This document shows, in pieces, positions 1-7,887 of a stretch of 64,000 nucleotides of DNA (position 1 is its first letter; each line of letters starts with the position of its first letter). The stretch is from Rhodobacter capsulatus (GTDB lineage: Bacteria; Pseudomonadota; Alphaproteobacteria; Rhodobacterales; Rhodobacteraceae), in NCBI RefSeq assembly GCF_003254295.1, contig NZ_QKZO01000001.1, forward strand, positions 391,698 to 455,697, written 5' to 3'. The translations under genes and the position numbers were made by a program. The notes below the pieces were generated by a model. It ran no database searches. It saw only the letters and a program-made list of their open reading frames with translations, and was not told where the DNA came from.

Positions 1-1096
1 TGACGGGACCGACAGCCTTGCGGGCGGCGCGGGCGATGACACGCTCGACGGCGGCGCCGGGGAAGACAGCCTGGACGGCGGCGCGGGCGACGACGCGCTC
101 GTGGCGGGGTCCGGCGACGTGATGACCGGCGGCGCGGGGCGCGATTCCTACGACATCACCTGGAGCCCGGGCGACGCGCCGCTGACACTCACCGATTACG
201 GCGACCTCACCGGCGCGGCGGCGGGAAGCTTCGAGACGGTGCTGATCCGCGACGACGCTTTCACCGCCGACATGGAATTCCGGCTCGACACCGTCGAGGG
301 CGGCGTGGTGGCGATCGTCGATGGCGAGACCGTAGCCCTGTTCCGGGGCGCCGATCTCGAGACCCTGTCCGAACACCTGACGCTGCAGGATGCCGCCGAC
401 AACAGCTACACGCCGGATGTGCCCACGCCCATGATCCACGGCACCGATGGCGCCGACAGCCTGACCGGCACCGCGGCCGACGAGGCGATCTACGCCCATC
501 TTGGCGCCGATACGGTGCTGGCGGGCGCGGGCAATGACACTGTCTCGGGCGGCTATGGCGCCGACGACCTGCGCGGTCAGGACGGCAACGACAGCCTGCT
601 GGGCGGGGCGCAGGACGACAGCCTCGACGGCGGCGCGGGCAATGATTCCCTGCTGGGCGAAAACGGCAACGACCGGCTGAGCGACCGGAGCGGCGCGGAT
701 CTGCTGGATGGCGGCGCGGGCAATGATCTGCTGATCGCCACCGACGATCCCGCCTCGACGGCCGCCGACACGCTGCTGGGCGGCGCGGGCGATGACACGC
801 TGATCGGCGACCTGCTGGACACGATGACCGGCGGCGAGGGCGCGGATGCCTTCACCACTGGCTACACTTCGGCCGGGGACAGCGCGCCCGAGGTCGTCGT
901 GGTGACCGATTTCACCGTCGGCACCGACCGGCTGGTGCTGGAGGACGTGCCCGCCGATGCGGTGATCAGCATCATCGATCGCGACCTGGGGGCGGTGGTG
1001 CGGGTCAATGGCGCGGATGCGTTCCGGCTGCACGGCGTCGCCGCCAGCGACATCACGCTCGACATGATCACCGTCACCCCCGCCACGGCGGCCTGA
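1..1096 (+). CDS. RTX-type (haemolysin-type) calcium-binding repeat protein, 5' truncated by window edge
   Basis: The reading frame is already open at base 2, so the gene starts before the window; about 364 codons are visible. The product is acidic and full of nonapeptide repeats of the form GGxGxDxLx, in a block at the very start and another at about bases 460-850. These repeats bind calcium in RTX proteins. There is no cysteine and almost no lysine, which is typical of secreted RTX proteins. The C-terminal part after the repeats (VVVVTDFTVGTDRLVLEDVP) resembles the tail carrying the type I secretion signal. Secretion through an ABC/TolC channel is therefore inferred; no transporter genes are in the window. 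The catalytic or adhesive role cannot be told from this fragment. A strong hairpin terminator follows the stop. Confidence 0.85.
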   Translation, partial: DGTDSLAGGAGDDTLDGGAGEDSLDGGAGDDALVAGSGDVMTGGAGRDSYDITWSPGDAPLTLTDYGDLTGAAAGSFETVLIRDDAFTADMEFRLDTVEGGVVAIVDGETVALFRGADLETLSEHLTLQDAADNSYTPDVPTPMIHGTDGADSLTGTAADEAIYAHLGADTVLAGAGNDTVSGGYGADDLRGQDGNDSLLGGAQDDSLDGGAGNDSLLGENGNDRLSDRSGADLLDGGAGNDLLIATDDPASTAADTLLGGAGDDTLIGDLLDTMTGGEGADAFTTGYTSAGDSAPEVVVVTDFTVGTDRLVLEDVPADAVISIIDRDLGAVVRVNGADAFRLHGVAASDITLDMITVTPATAA

Positions 1097-1117
1097 GCGG
1101 CCGCCGGACCCGACCGC

Positions 1118-1143
1118 AGGGCCCCGTTTCGGCGGGGCCTTTT
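1118..1143 (+). terminator. Rho-independent terminator of the RTX gene
   Basis: A perfect 7-bp stem GGCCCCG/CGGGGCC (1120-1126 and 1133-1139) with a 6-nt loop is followed by TTTT. It lies 23 bases after the stop codon. Confidence 0.85.
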
Positions 1144-1288
1144 GCTGTCGTGACGCAAGCCGCCGCAATCCTCCCCGATGCGCGGGATGGTTATCAAAGC
1201 GTTGACAATCGGGCCGCGACCGGGCGGCAACGCCCTTGCGGTGCGGGCGCCAAGGCCTCATTCTGCCGGAAAGACGAGGGGTTTTCCG

Positions 1289-1651
1289 ATGCTTGGCTTG
1301 TTCATCGCGGTTTCTTTCGCGCTGGCTCTGGTGGTCTGGGCCGAACGGCACCCGCCATCCGGCACCGCAAGTCCCGTCGCAGACCTTGCGGCCGCACGCC
1401 GTTCCCCGGCTGCGGCTGCGGCTGCGGCTGCGGTCGAAGACCTGCCCCGGATCCGCGGCTTCCGCCCGGGCGACGTGATCGAGCTGGAGATCATCGGCCC
1501 CCTGCCCCGTCCCGAAGACCTGCGCTTCGACCAGGTCGGGCACGATGCGCGGATGCTGCTGGACGACCTGCCCGCGCTGATCTTCGAGGGCGTTCCGGTC
1601 CGCCATCTGCGCCCCGCGCAGATCCGTTTCCGCAGTCCGCAGGCGGCCTGA
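1289..1651 (+). CDS. Small membrane-anchored protein of unknown function
   Basis: The product is 120 residues. The ATG at 1289 follows the purine-rich GACGAGGGG and opens directly into a hydrophobic segment (residues 2-18, LGLFIAVSFALALVVWA), which is a signal anchor or signal peptide. An alanine-rich linker (about residues 38-50) leads to a compact C-terminal part beginning RIRGFRPGDVIELEIIGP, with many acidic residues and a VPVRHLRPAQIRF end. The same frame extends upstream to 1178, but that part has no ribosome binding site and would bury the signal segment. I do not recognise the family. It stands alone between two terminators, so it is probably transcribed on its own. Confidence 0.6.
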   Translation: MLGLFIAVSFALALVVWAERHPPSGTASPVADLAAARRSPAAAAAAAAVEDLPRIRGFRPGDVIELEIIGPLPRPEDLRFDQVGHDARMLLDDLPALIFEGVPVRHLRPAQIRFRSPQAA

Positions 1652-1667
1652 CCGGCCGCAGCGGACG

Positions 1668-1702
1668 AAAAAGCCCCGGGCAGGGCTGGCCCGGGGCTTT
1701 TT
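1668..1702. terminator. Bidirectional terminator between convergent genes
   Basis: The palindrome AAAAAGCCCCGGGC/GCCCGGGGCTTTTT has a 7-nt loop. A-tracts and T-tracts on both sides let it work for the small plus-strand gene and for the minus-strand D-amino-acid operon. Confidence 0.9.
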
Positions 1703-1723
1703 ATTTTCCGGCGTGCAGGCGGA

Positions 1724-2584
1724 TCAGATCGCCGCCTTGCGGCCTTCTTCCAGATAGATCTCGCGCAGCCGCATCGCCACCGGACCGACCTTGCCGCCGT
1801 TCAGCGCCACGCCGTCCACTTCGACGACCGGCATCACGAAAGCCGAGGCCGAGGTGAAAAACGCCTCGTCGGCGGCCTGCGCCTCGCTGATGGTGAAGGG
1901 GCGTTCCTCGATCTCCATCTGCGCCTCGGCGGCGTATTTCAGAAGCGAGGCCCGGGTGATCCCGTGCAGGATGTCGTTCGACAGCTCGCGGGTGATGATC
2001 TTGCCGCCCTTGACGATATAGGTGTTGTTCGACGAGCCCTCGGTCACGAAACCGTCCTCGACGAACCAGGCGTCATGCTTGCCCGCGGCTTCGGCGGCCA
2101 TCTTCGCCATCGACGGGTACAGCAGCTGCACCGTCTTGATGTCGCGGCGATGCCAGCGCAGATCCGGGATCGAGATCACCTTGATGCCGGTCTTCGCCTT
2201 CGGATCGTCCGCCAGACCCGGCTTCGACTGGGTGTAAAGCACGATCGTCGGCGGCGTGCCCGCGGGCGGGAAGTGGAAATCGCGGTCGCCCGCATTGCCG
2301 CGGCTGACCTGCAGATAGATCATGCCATCAACCAGATTGTTGCGCGCGATCAGCTGGCGGTGGATCTCCAGCCAGTCCTCGCGGCTCAGGTTGCCGGTCA
2401 TCTGCAGCTCCGCCATCGAGCGGGAAAGCCGGGCCAGATGGCCTTCGAATTCCAGGATCTTGCCCTCAAGAACCGAGGTCACTTCGTAAACGGCATCGCC
2501 CATCACGAAGCCACGGTCAAAGATCGAGACCTTGGCCTCTTCCTCGGGCAGATAGTCGCCATTCAGGTAAACGGTGCGGCTCAT
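1724..2584 (-). CDS. dat: D-amino-acid transaminase (class IV aminotransferase)
   Basis: The product is 286 residues, the normal length for fold-type IV PLP aminotransferases. It has the N-terminal GDYLPEEEAKVSIFDRGF signature, the PLP-binding lysine in DIKTVQLLYPS (K150) and the cofactor-holding glutamate in VTEGSSNNTY (E182). These features match D-alanine/D-amino-acid transaminases, which move the amino group between D-amino acids and 2-oxo acids, more closely than branched-chain aminotransferases. It is the last gene of a three-gene minus-strand operon after dgcN and dgcA, only 12 bases behind dgcA. That placement suggests it feeds D-amino nitrogen into or out of D-glutamate. The exact substrate is an inference. 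The start is the first ATG and has a GGAGGAACGC Shine-Dalgarno. Confidence 0.88.
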   Translation of the reverse strand: MSRTVYLNGDYLPEEEAKVSIFDRGFVMGDAVYEVTSVLEGKILEFEGHLARLSRSMAELQMTGNLSREDWLEIHRQLIARNNLVDGMIYLQVSRGNAGDRDFHFPPAGTPPTIVLYTQSKPGLADDPKAKTGIKVISIPDLRWHRRDIKTVQLLYPSMAKMAAEAAGKHDAWFVEDGFVTEGSSNNTYIVKGGKIITRELSNDILHGITRASLLKYAAEAQMEIEERPFTISEAQAADEAFFTSASAFVMPVVEVDGVALNGGKVGPVAMRLREIYLEEGRKAAI

Positions 2585-2596
2585 GCGCGTTCCTCC

Positions 2597-3559
2597 TCAG
2601 CCCCAGAGCCCCGGCTCGGGGGGATAAACCATTCCGTCCGCATAGCGCAGCGGGCTTTCGCGGTCTTGGGCCAGAAGCAGGGGCCCGTCAAGATCGACAT
2701 AGGCCGCAGCCTGCGCCACAAGGGTCGCAGGCGCCATCGCCAGCGAAGATCCGACCATGCAGCCGACCATCACGCCATAGCCTTCGGCCAGCGCAGCTTG
2801 CCGCAAGGCCAGCGCCTCGGTCAGCCCGCCGGTCTTGTCGAGCTTGATGTTCACAAGATCGTATTTGCCCTGCAGATGCGAAAGCGACTTGCGGTCATGG
2901 CAGCTTTCATCGGCACAGACCGGCACCGGACGGGCAAGGCCGATCAGCGCCTCGTCATCGATCGCGGGCAGGGGCTGCTCGACCATCGCCACGCCCAGCC
3001 GGACCAGATGCGGCGCCAGATCGGCGTAAACCTCGGCCGACCAGCCCTCGTTCGCATCGACGACGATCACCGATTTCGGCGCCCCCGCCCGCACGGCCTC
3101 CAGCCGCGGCATGTCATCGGGCGTGCCGAGCTTGATCTTCAGGATCGGCCGATGCGCGTTCTTCGCGGCCGCGGCCCGCATCTGTTCCGGCTCGGCGAGC
3201 GACAGGGTGTAACAGGTGACTTCCGGACCGGGGGCGGAAAGCCCCGCCAGCTCCCAGACCCGCTTGCCCGCGGTTTTCGCCTCCAGATCCCACAGCGCAC
3301 AATCCACCGCATTGCGCGCCGCGCCCGGCGGCAGGGCATCGTAAAGCCCGGCCCGGGTGATGCCCGCGGGCAGCCCCTCGATCTGCGCCGTCACGCTTTC
3401 CAGGCTTTCGCCATAGCGCGCGTAAGGAACGCATTCACCCCAGCCGGTCACGCCCCCGCGCGTGATCCGCACCGTCAGCACTTTCGCCTCGGTCCGCGAG
3501 CCGCGCGAGATGGTGAACACCTCGGCCAGCCGGAACGTGTCGGCCGTTACGGAAATCAT
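2597..3559 (-). CDS. dgcA: Dipeptide epimerase of the enolase superfamily (DgcA)
   Basis: The product is 320 residues. It has the enolase-superfamily muconate-lactonizing barrel: KxK lysine motif LKIKLG (K141/K143), metal ligands in VVDANEGW (D168), VEQPLP (E194) and CADES (D217), and the second base lysine in NIKLDKTGG (K239). This is the L-Ala-D/L-Glu epimerase type. The ATG at 3559 is chosen because AAAGGGCGG stands just upstream; an in-frame ATG at 3574 has no such site. The gene follows dgcN with a 69-base gap that carries a dispersed repeat. In the described DgcN/DgcA pathway D-glutamate is N-acetylated by DgcN and DgcA inverts N-acetyl-D-glutamate to the L form. Recycling of murein dipeptides remains an alternative role. 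Confidence 0.85.
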   Translation of the reverse strand: MISVTADTFRLAEVFTISRGSRTEAKVLTVRITRGGVTGWGECVPYARYGESLESVTAQIEGLPAGITRAGLYDALPPGAARNAVDCALWDLEAKTAGKRVWELAGLSAPGPEVTCYTLSLAEPEQMRAAAAKNAHRPILKIKLGTPDDMPRLEAVRAGAPKSVIVVDANEGWSAEVYADLAPHLVRLGVAMVEQPLPAIDDEALIGLARPVPVCADESCHDRKSLSHLQGKYDLVNIKLDKTGGLTEALALRQAALAEGYGVMVGCMVGSSLAMAPATLVAQAAAYVDLDGPLLLAQDRESPLRYADGMVYPPEPGLWG

Positions 3560-3568
3560 CTTCCGCCC

Positions 3569-3600
3569 TTTCATCTTGCCCCAAATCCCTCCGCCGGAGG
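3569..3600. repeat. Dispersed intergenic repeat, CATCTTGC type
   Basis: The plus strand reads TTTCATCTTGCCCCAAAT followed by CCCTCCGCCGGAGG. This is a variant of the element seen at 49870-49892 and 60359-60383. It lies between dgcN and dgcA. Confidence 0.6.
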
Positions 3601-3628
3601 CTCCTGCCCCCGGCACAGGCGCACGGTC

Positions 3629-4636
3629 TCAGATCGCGGCGAGCGCGTCCACCAGCTTCGTCGCGCCAAAGCGGAAGGGATCGGTGGCGGGCAGACCCAT
3701 CTCGGCCTCGACCTTGGCAAGATAGGCGCGGGCTTCGGCCTCGGGCATGTTCTGCGTGTTGATCGAGATGCCGACAACCTTGCACGCCGGGTTCGCGACC
3801 TTCGCCACCTGCAGCGCCAGATCGCGCAGCGCGTCAAGGCCCGGCAGCTGATAGCCCGGCAGGCCGCGCATATGGGCACGGGTCGGTTCGTGGCACAACA
3901 CCAGCGCATCGGGCTGACCGCCATGCACCAGCGCCATCGTCACGCCGGAATAGCTGACGTGGAACAGGCTGCCCTGCCCCTCGATCAGATCCCAGTGATC
4001 GGCGTCATTGTCGGGCGTCAGCCATTCGACGGCCCCCGCCATGAAATCGGCAATCACCGCATCAAGCGGCACGCCGTCGCCGGTGATCAGGATCCCGGTC
4101 TGCCCGGTGGCGCGGAACGTGGCCTTCATGCCGCGCGCGCGCATCTCCTTTTCCATGCAGAGCGCCGTATACATCTTGCCGACCGAGCAATCGGTGCCCA
4201 CCGCCAGCATCCGCTTGCCGCTCCGCTTCACGCCGTTGGCGATCGGATAGTCCACCGTCGGCACCCGCACATCATGCAGCTGCCGCCCGCAGGCCTTCGC
4301 CACAGCGACAAGGTCTTCCTCGTCGCGAAGCAGGTTGTGCAGGCCCGAAGCCAGATCGAAGCCCTCTTCCAGCGCCATGATCAGCACCTTTTTCCAGGCC
4401 TGCGAGATCACGCCGCCGCGGTTCGCGACACCGATCACCAGCGTCTTGCAGCCCGCAGCCTTGGCGGTGGCGAGGTTCATCTCGGGCAGGCCCAGATCGG
4501 CCTTGCAGCCCTCCATCCGGTATTGGCCGACGGCATATTCCGGCCGCCAGTCCTTGATGCCCTGCGCCACTTTCGCGGCCAGCTGGTCGGGCGCATCGCC
4601 AAGGAACAACAGATAGGGGGTTTCGATCAGCGACAT
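3629..4636 (-). CDS. dgcN: DgcN-family N-acetyltransferase (former DUF1611)
   Basis: The product is 335 residues. The whole length matches the DUF1611/DgcN family: an N-terminal Rossmann-like part and a P-loop-like second part with GTDCSVGKMYTA (residues 147-158) and a DLIEGQGSLFH stretch. Family members pair with DgcA; DgcN is reported to N-acetylate D-glutamate as the first step of D-glutamate use. The start at 4636 (MSLIETPY) has GAGGTTCCC upstream; an 11-codon longer reading frame lacks a site. It is the first gene of the operon dgcN-dgcA-dat, and its promoter lies in the 269-base region shared with mcl1. Confidence 0.85.
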   Translation of the reverse strand: MSLIETPYLLFLGDAPDQLAAKVAQGIKDWRPEYAVGQYRMEGCKADLGLPEMNLATAKAAGCKTLVIGVANRGGVISQAWKKVLIMALEEGFDLASGLHNLLRDEEDLVAVAKACGRQLHDVRVPTVDYPIANGVKRSGKRMLAVGTDCSVGKMYTALCMEKEMRARGMKATFRATGQTGILITGDGVPLDAVIADFMAGAVEWLTPDNDADHWDLIEGQGSLFHVSYSGVTMALVHGGQPDALVLCHEPTRAHMRGLPGYQLPGLDALRDLALQVAKVANPACKVVGISINTQNMPEAEARAYLAKVEAEMGLPATDPFRFGATKLVDALAAI

Positions 4637-4738
4637 GGGAACCTCGGCGGGTTGGAAAGGGTTTCGCAAGGTATGACGCGACAGCGCCCGGATTTTCTTG
4701 GAAAGATGCGGCGGAACCGCGAAAACTCTACAACTTTC

Positions 4739-4753
4739 TTGCGCAATATTGCG
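4739..4753. promoter_or_regulatory. Palindromic operator-like site upstream of mcl1
   Basis: TTGCGCAATATTGCG contains the perfect 12-bp palindrome CGCAATATTGCG (4742-4753). The core CAATATTGCG recurs upstream of phaB, and a close form upstream of phaA. It lies between the divergent dgcN and mcl1 starts. A regulator of acetyl-CoA/PHB metabolism such as PhaR or an ScfR/RamB-type protein is a guess. Confidence 0.5.
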
Positions 4754-4818
4754 ATTTCACCGCAGCTTCTTCCAAGTTTTCCGCACGCCGCAAAATTCAT
4801 CACCCTTTGGCGCCGATG

Positions 4819-4830
4819 CTGCAGCCGCAG
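4819..4830. promoter_or_regulatory. CTGC-N4-GCAG inverted repeat upstream of mcl1
   Basis: CTGCAGCCGCAG has the form CTGC-N4-GCAG, the shape I recall for PhaR recognition in related bacteria. It lies 75 bases before the mcl1 start. GC-rich DNA produces such words by chance, so support is weak. Confidence 0.3.
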
Positions 4831-4905
4831 AAATTCCTTGCGCGCCGCGGCGCAACAATATATCGCAAACGCAACGCATCCCGTAACTTCATTGCCGAGA
4901 GACAG

Positions 4906-5862
4906 ATGAGCTTCCGCACCCAGCCCCCTGCCCCCGCCCGCCTCAACCGCTGCCAGCTGTTCGGGCCGGGTTCGCGTCCGGCGATCTTTGAAAAGATGGC
5001 GCAATCGGCGGCCGATGTGATCAACCTCGACCTGGAAGACTCGGTCGCGCCCGATGACAAGCCGCAGGCGCGGCGCAACATCATCGAGGCGTCGCACAAC
5101 ATCGACTGGGGCAACAAATACCTCTCGGTTCGGATCAACGGCCTCGACACGCCGTTCTGGTATCGCGACGTGGTCGAGCTGCTGGAAGAGGGGTCCGAGC
5201 GCATCGACCAGATCATGATCCCGAAAGTGGGCTGCGCCGCCGACGTTTATGCGGTCGATGCGCTGGTCACCGCGATCGAGGCCGCCAAGGGGCGGAAGAA
5301 ACGCATTTCGCTGGAAGTCATCATCGAATCGGCCGCGGGCATCGCCCATGTCGAGGAGATCGCGGCCTCCTCTCCGCGGCTGCAGGCGATGAGCCTTGGC
5401 GCGGCGGATTTCGCGGCCTCGATGGGCATGGCCACCACCGGCATCGGCGGCACGCAGGAAAACTACTACATGTTGCATGCGGGCGTGAAACACTGGTCGG
5501 ACCCCTGGCACTGGGCGCAGGCCGCCATCGTCGCCGCCTGCCGCACCCATGGCATCCTGCCGGTCGACGGCCCGTTCGGCGATTTCTCGGATGACGAGGG
5601 CTTCCGCGCGCAGGCTTTGCGGTCGGCCACTTTGGGCATGGTCGGCAAATGGGCGATCCACCCGAAACAGGTCGCCTTGGCGAACGAGGTCTTCACGCCC
5701 TCCGACGCCGCCGTGGCCGAAGCGCGCGAGATTCTGGCGGCGATGGAAAAGGCCAAGGCCGAGGGCGCCGGCGCCACCGTCTACAAGGGGCGGCTGGTCG
5801 ATATCGCCTCGATCCGGCAGGCGGAAGTGATTGTCAGACAGGCGGAAATGGCTAAGGTCTGA
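4906..5862 (+). CDS. mcl1: L-malyl-CoA/beta-methylmalyl-CoA lyase
   Basis: The product is 318 residues, the length of Rhodobacter Mcl1. It belongs to the HpcH/CitE aldolase barrel family: VINLDLEDSVAPDDK (conserved metal-region acidic residues), the arginine in SVRINGLDTPFW, EVIIESAAGI with a metal-binding glutamate, and LGAADFAASMG. It cleaves beta-methylmalyl-CoA to glyoxylate and propionyl-CoA, and malyl-CoA to acetyl-CoA and glyoxylate. It serves the ethylmalonyl-CoA pathway that replaces the glyoxylate bypass when these bacteria grow on acetate. The ATG at 4906 follows GAGAGACAG; 33 further in-frame codons upstream are unlikely to be translated. The long upstream region has a palindrome also present before phaA and phaB, suggesting shared control by acetyl-CoA supply. 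Confidence 0.92.
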   Translation: MSFRTQPPAPARLNRCQLFGPGSRPAIFEKMAQSAADVINLDLEDSVAPDDKPQARRNIIEASHNIDWGNKYLSVRINGLDTPFWYRDVVELLEEGSERIDQIMIPKVGCAADVYAVDALVTAIEAAKGRKKRISLEVIIESAAGIAHVEEIAASSPRLQAMSLGAADFAASMGMATTGIGGTQENYYMLHAGVKHWSDPWHWAQAAIVAACRTHGILPVDGPFGDFSDDEGFRAQALRSATLGMVGKWAIHPKQVALANEVFTPSDAAVAEAREILAAMEKAKAEGAGATVYKGRLVDIASIRQAEVIVRQAEMAKV

Positions 5863-5874
5863 GCACCGTGTAAA

Positions 5875-5898
5875 CGATTCGTGACCGAATCGATTCGG
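5875..5898. repeat. Overlapping inverted repeats after mcl1
   Basis: CGATTCG-TGAC-CGAATCG (5875-5892) forms a 7-bp hairpin. Its right arm is also the left half of the perfect 14-bp palindrome CCGAATCGATTCGG (5885-5898). The two structures exclude each other. Function unknown. Confidence 0.5.
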
Positions 5899-5945
5899 AT
5901 CCCGGAGTGGCAGGGAGGGGAGGCCCGGCTGCATGAGGGAACAGG

Positions 5946-5976
5946 AACGCCCCGGACCCGCGCCGGGGCGTTTCCC
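5946..5976 (+). terminator. Terminator downstream of mcl1
   Basis: A 10-bp stem AACGCCCCGG/CCGGGGCGTT with a 7-nt loop ends in TTTCCCC. It lies 84 bases after the mcl1 stop and separates mcl1 from accA. Confidence 0.7.
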
Positions 5977-6123
5977 CATTGGCCCACCCCCGACCGGCTG
6001 ACCACGACGGGTTGCCCCGACTGGCTGGCCGCGCCCGCGGCACTCTGCCCGGTTTTCCCTGCGTCAGTTGCAAATCCCGGCCCGCGCGGTCATATAGGCC
6101 ACGACTGCGTTACGGAGGCTTCG

Positions 6124-7086
6124 ATGACGACCTATCTCGAGTTCGAAAAGCCGCTCGCCGAGATCGAGGGCAAGGCCGAGGAACTGCGGGCGCTGGCCCG
6201 GGCGAATTCGGGGATGGATGTCGAAAAGGAAGCGGCCGCGCTGGACAAGAAGGCGGCGCAACTGCTGACCGACCTTTACAAGGATCTGACGCCCTGGCGG
6301 AAATGCCAGGTGGCGCGGCATCCCGACCGGCCGCATTGCCGCGACTACATCTACGAGCTTTTCACCGAATACACGCCGCTGGCGGGCGATCGCAACTTTG
6401 CCGATGATCACGCGGTGATGGGCGGTCTGGCGCGCTTCGACGATCAGCCGGTCGTCGTGATCGGCCATGAAAAGGGCCACGACACCGCATCCCGCATCGT
6501 GCACAATTTCGGCATGGCCCGCCCCGAGGGCTATCGCAAGGCGATCCGGCTGATGGACATGGCCGACCGCTTCGGGCTGCCGGTGATCACGCTCGTCGAC
6601 ACGCCCGGCGCCTATCCGGGCAAGGGCGCCGAGGAACGCGGCCAGGCCGAGGCCATCGCGCGCTCGACCGAAAAATGCCTCTGCCTTGGCGTGCCGGTGA
6701 TTTCGGTGATCATCGGCGAGGGCGGCTCGGGCGGGGCCGTGGCCTTTGCCACCGCCGACCGCATCGCGATGCTGGAACATTCGGTCTATTCGGTGATCTC
6801 GCCCGAGGGCTGCGCCTCGATCCTGTGGAAGGATGCCGAGAAGATGCGCGAAGCCGCCGAGGCCTTGCGGCTGACGGCGCAGGATCTGAAGAAGCTCGGC
6901 GTGATCGACCGGATCATCGCCGAACCGCTCGGCGGAGCGCAGCGCGACCGCAAGAAGACGATTGCCTCTGTCGGGGTCGAGATCGGCAAGATGCTGGCGG
7001 ATCTGAAGGGCAAGAAACGCGCCGAGATCCTGGCGGCGCGGCGCAAGAAATTCATCGACATGGGCTCGAAGGGTCTGGCGGCGTAA
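6124..7086 (+). CDS. accA: Acetyl-CoA carboxylase carboxyltransferase subunit alpha
   Basis: The product is 320 residues, matching AccA. With AccD it transfers the carboxyl group from carboxybiotin to acetyl-CoA, giving malonyl-CoA for fatty acid synthesis. Visible hallmarks are the crotonase-like carboxyltransferase core [18 protein letters not shown], the GEGGSGGA turn that builds the oxyanion hole, and [17 protein letters not shown]. The start ATG at 6124 follows GGAGGCTTCG; upstream in-frame sequence reads through the mcl1 terminator and is not coding. It stands alone, with a terminator before and a bidirectional one after. A weak promoter candidate (TTGCAA at 6068, CATATA at 6091) lies upstream. 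Confidence 0.97.
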   Translation: MTTYLEFEKPLAEIEGKAEELRALARANSGMDVEKEAAALDKKAAQLLTDLYKDLTPWRKCQVARHPDRPHCRDYIYELFTEYTPLAGDRNFADDHAVMGGLARFDDQPVVVIGHEKGHDTASRIVHNFGMARPEGYRKAIRLMDMADRFGLPVITLVDTPGAYPGKGAEERGQAEAIARSTEKCLCLGVPVISVIIGEGGSGGAVAFATADRIAMLEHSVYSVISPEGCASILWKDAEKMREAAEALRLTAQDLKKLGVIDRIIAEPLGGAQRDRKKTIASVGVEIGKMLADLKGKKRAEILAARRKKFIDMGSKGLAA

Positions 7087-7105
7087 GTCGCGGACCCTGC
7101 GACAT

Positions 7106-7135
7106 GAAAAAGGGCGGCCTCGGCCGCCCTTTTTC
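7106..7135. terminator. Bidirectional terminator between accA and plsC
   Basis: GAAAAAGGGCGGC and its reverse complement GCCGCCCTTTTTC form a long perfect stem with a 4-nt loop. A- and T-tracts flank it, so it serves accA and the convergent ftsEX-plsC operon. Confidence 0.92.
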
Positions 7136-7155
7136 ATTCACGAAATGCCCAAAGC

Positions 7156-7887
7156 TCAGCCGATCTTCAGCCCGGCCTCGGCCATCAGGCTGTCCGAGGC
7201 GGTTTCGATCTGCGCCTCGATCACCTTCATGTAATCCCCCATCGGCATGCCGGGCGCGATCGTGGGCAGGAATTCCACCACCGCCAGCCCGGGTTTGCGC
7301 AGGACGGCCTTGCGCGGCCAGAACACGCCGACATTCGTCGCCACCGGCACGCAGGGCAGGCCCAGTTCGGCATAAAGCGCCCCGGCACCGATCTTGTAGG
7401 GCTTTTTCACCCCCGCCGCGACGCGGGTGCCCTGCGCGAAGATCACCAGCTGCCCGCCCGCGAAACGCGCGTTCTTCGCCTGTTGCAGCATCCCCTTGAT
7501 CGCCGCGCCGCGCTTGCCGCGATCGACCGGGACGCAGCCGATCAGGTAGGCATACCAGCCGACGAAGGGGGTCCAGACCAGCTCCTGCTTCATGATGAAC
7601 TTGCCGCGCGGGATCGCCGCATAGATCATCAGAATGTCGAAGAAGCTCTGGTGCTTGGCGGCGATCAGCACGTCGCCTGTCGGGATCTCGCCGCGGTATT
7701 CGGTCTTGATGCCGACCATCCAGCCCGCGGTCCAGCACACCCATTTGCAATAGCCCCGGCAGACATGAATGGCGGCAGACCGCCCGCCGATCAGCGCATA
7801 GGGCAGCCCGAAGACGGCATAGACCGCCAGCATCAGATACATCTGCGCGATGAACAGAACCGAGCGGATATATTGCAAAACGATCAT
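7156..7887 (-). CDS. plsC: 1-acyl-sn-glycerol-3-phosphate acyltransferase
   Basis: The product is 243 residues. It makes phosphatidic acid from lysophosphatidic acid at the inner membrane. The catalytic HX4D motif is HQSFFD (H79-D84), and the glycerol-phosphate-binding motif appears as QGTR in place of the common EGTR. One or two hydrophobic N-terminal segments (residues 8-30 and 48-60) anchor it. Its ATG overlaps the ftsX stop by one base (TGATG), so the two are translationally coupled. The start at 7887 is the one that fits this coupling; the longer frame would run through ftsX. Confidence 0.9.
   Translation of the reverse strand: MIVLQYIRSVLFIAQMYLMLAVYAVFGLPYALIGGRSAAIHVCRGYCKWVCWTAGWMVGIKTEYRGEIPTGDVLIAAKHQSFFDILMIYAAIPRGKFIMKQELVWTPFVGWYAYLIGCVPVDRGKRGAAIKGMLQQAKNARFAGGQLVIFAQGTRVAAGVKKPYKIGAGALYAELGLPCVPVATNVGVFWPRKAVLRKPGLAVVEFLPTIAPGMPMGDYMKVIEAQIETASDSLMAEAGLKIG

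Noticed and set aside
460-850. Short repeated DNA units that could suggest a CRISPR or tandem satellite
   Set aside because: The repeats are in frame and encode GGxGxDxLx RTX nonapeptides; the DNA varies at third positions as in coding repeats.
1964-4909. 981-codon open frame on the plus strand
   Set aside because: It runs antisense through dat, dgcA and dgcN, which have clear family motifs. Its product is rich in Arg, His and Gln, typical for the reverse frame of GC-rich genes.
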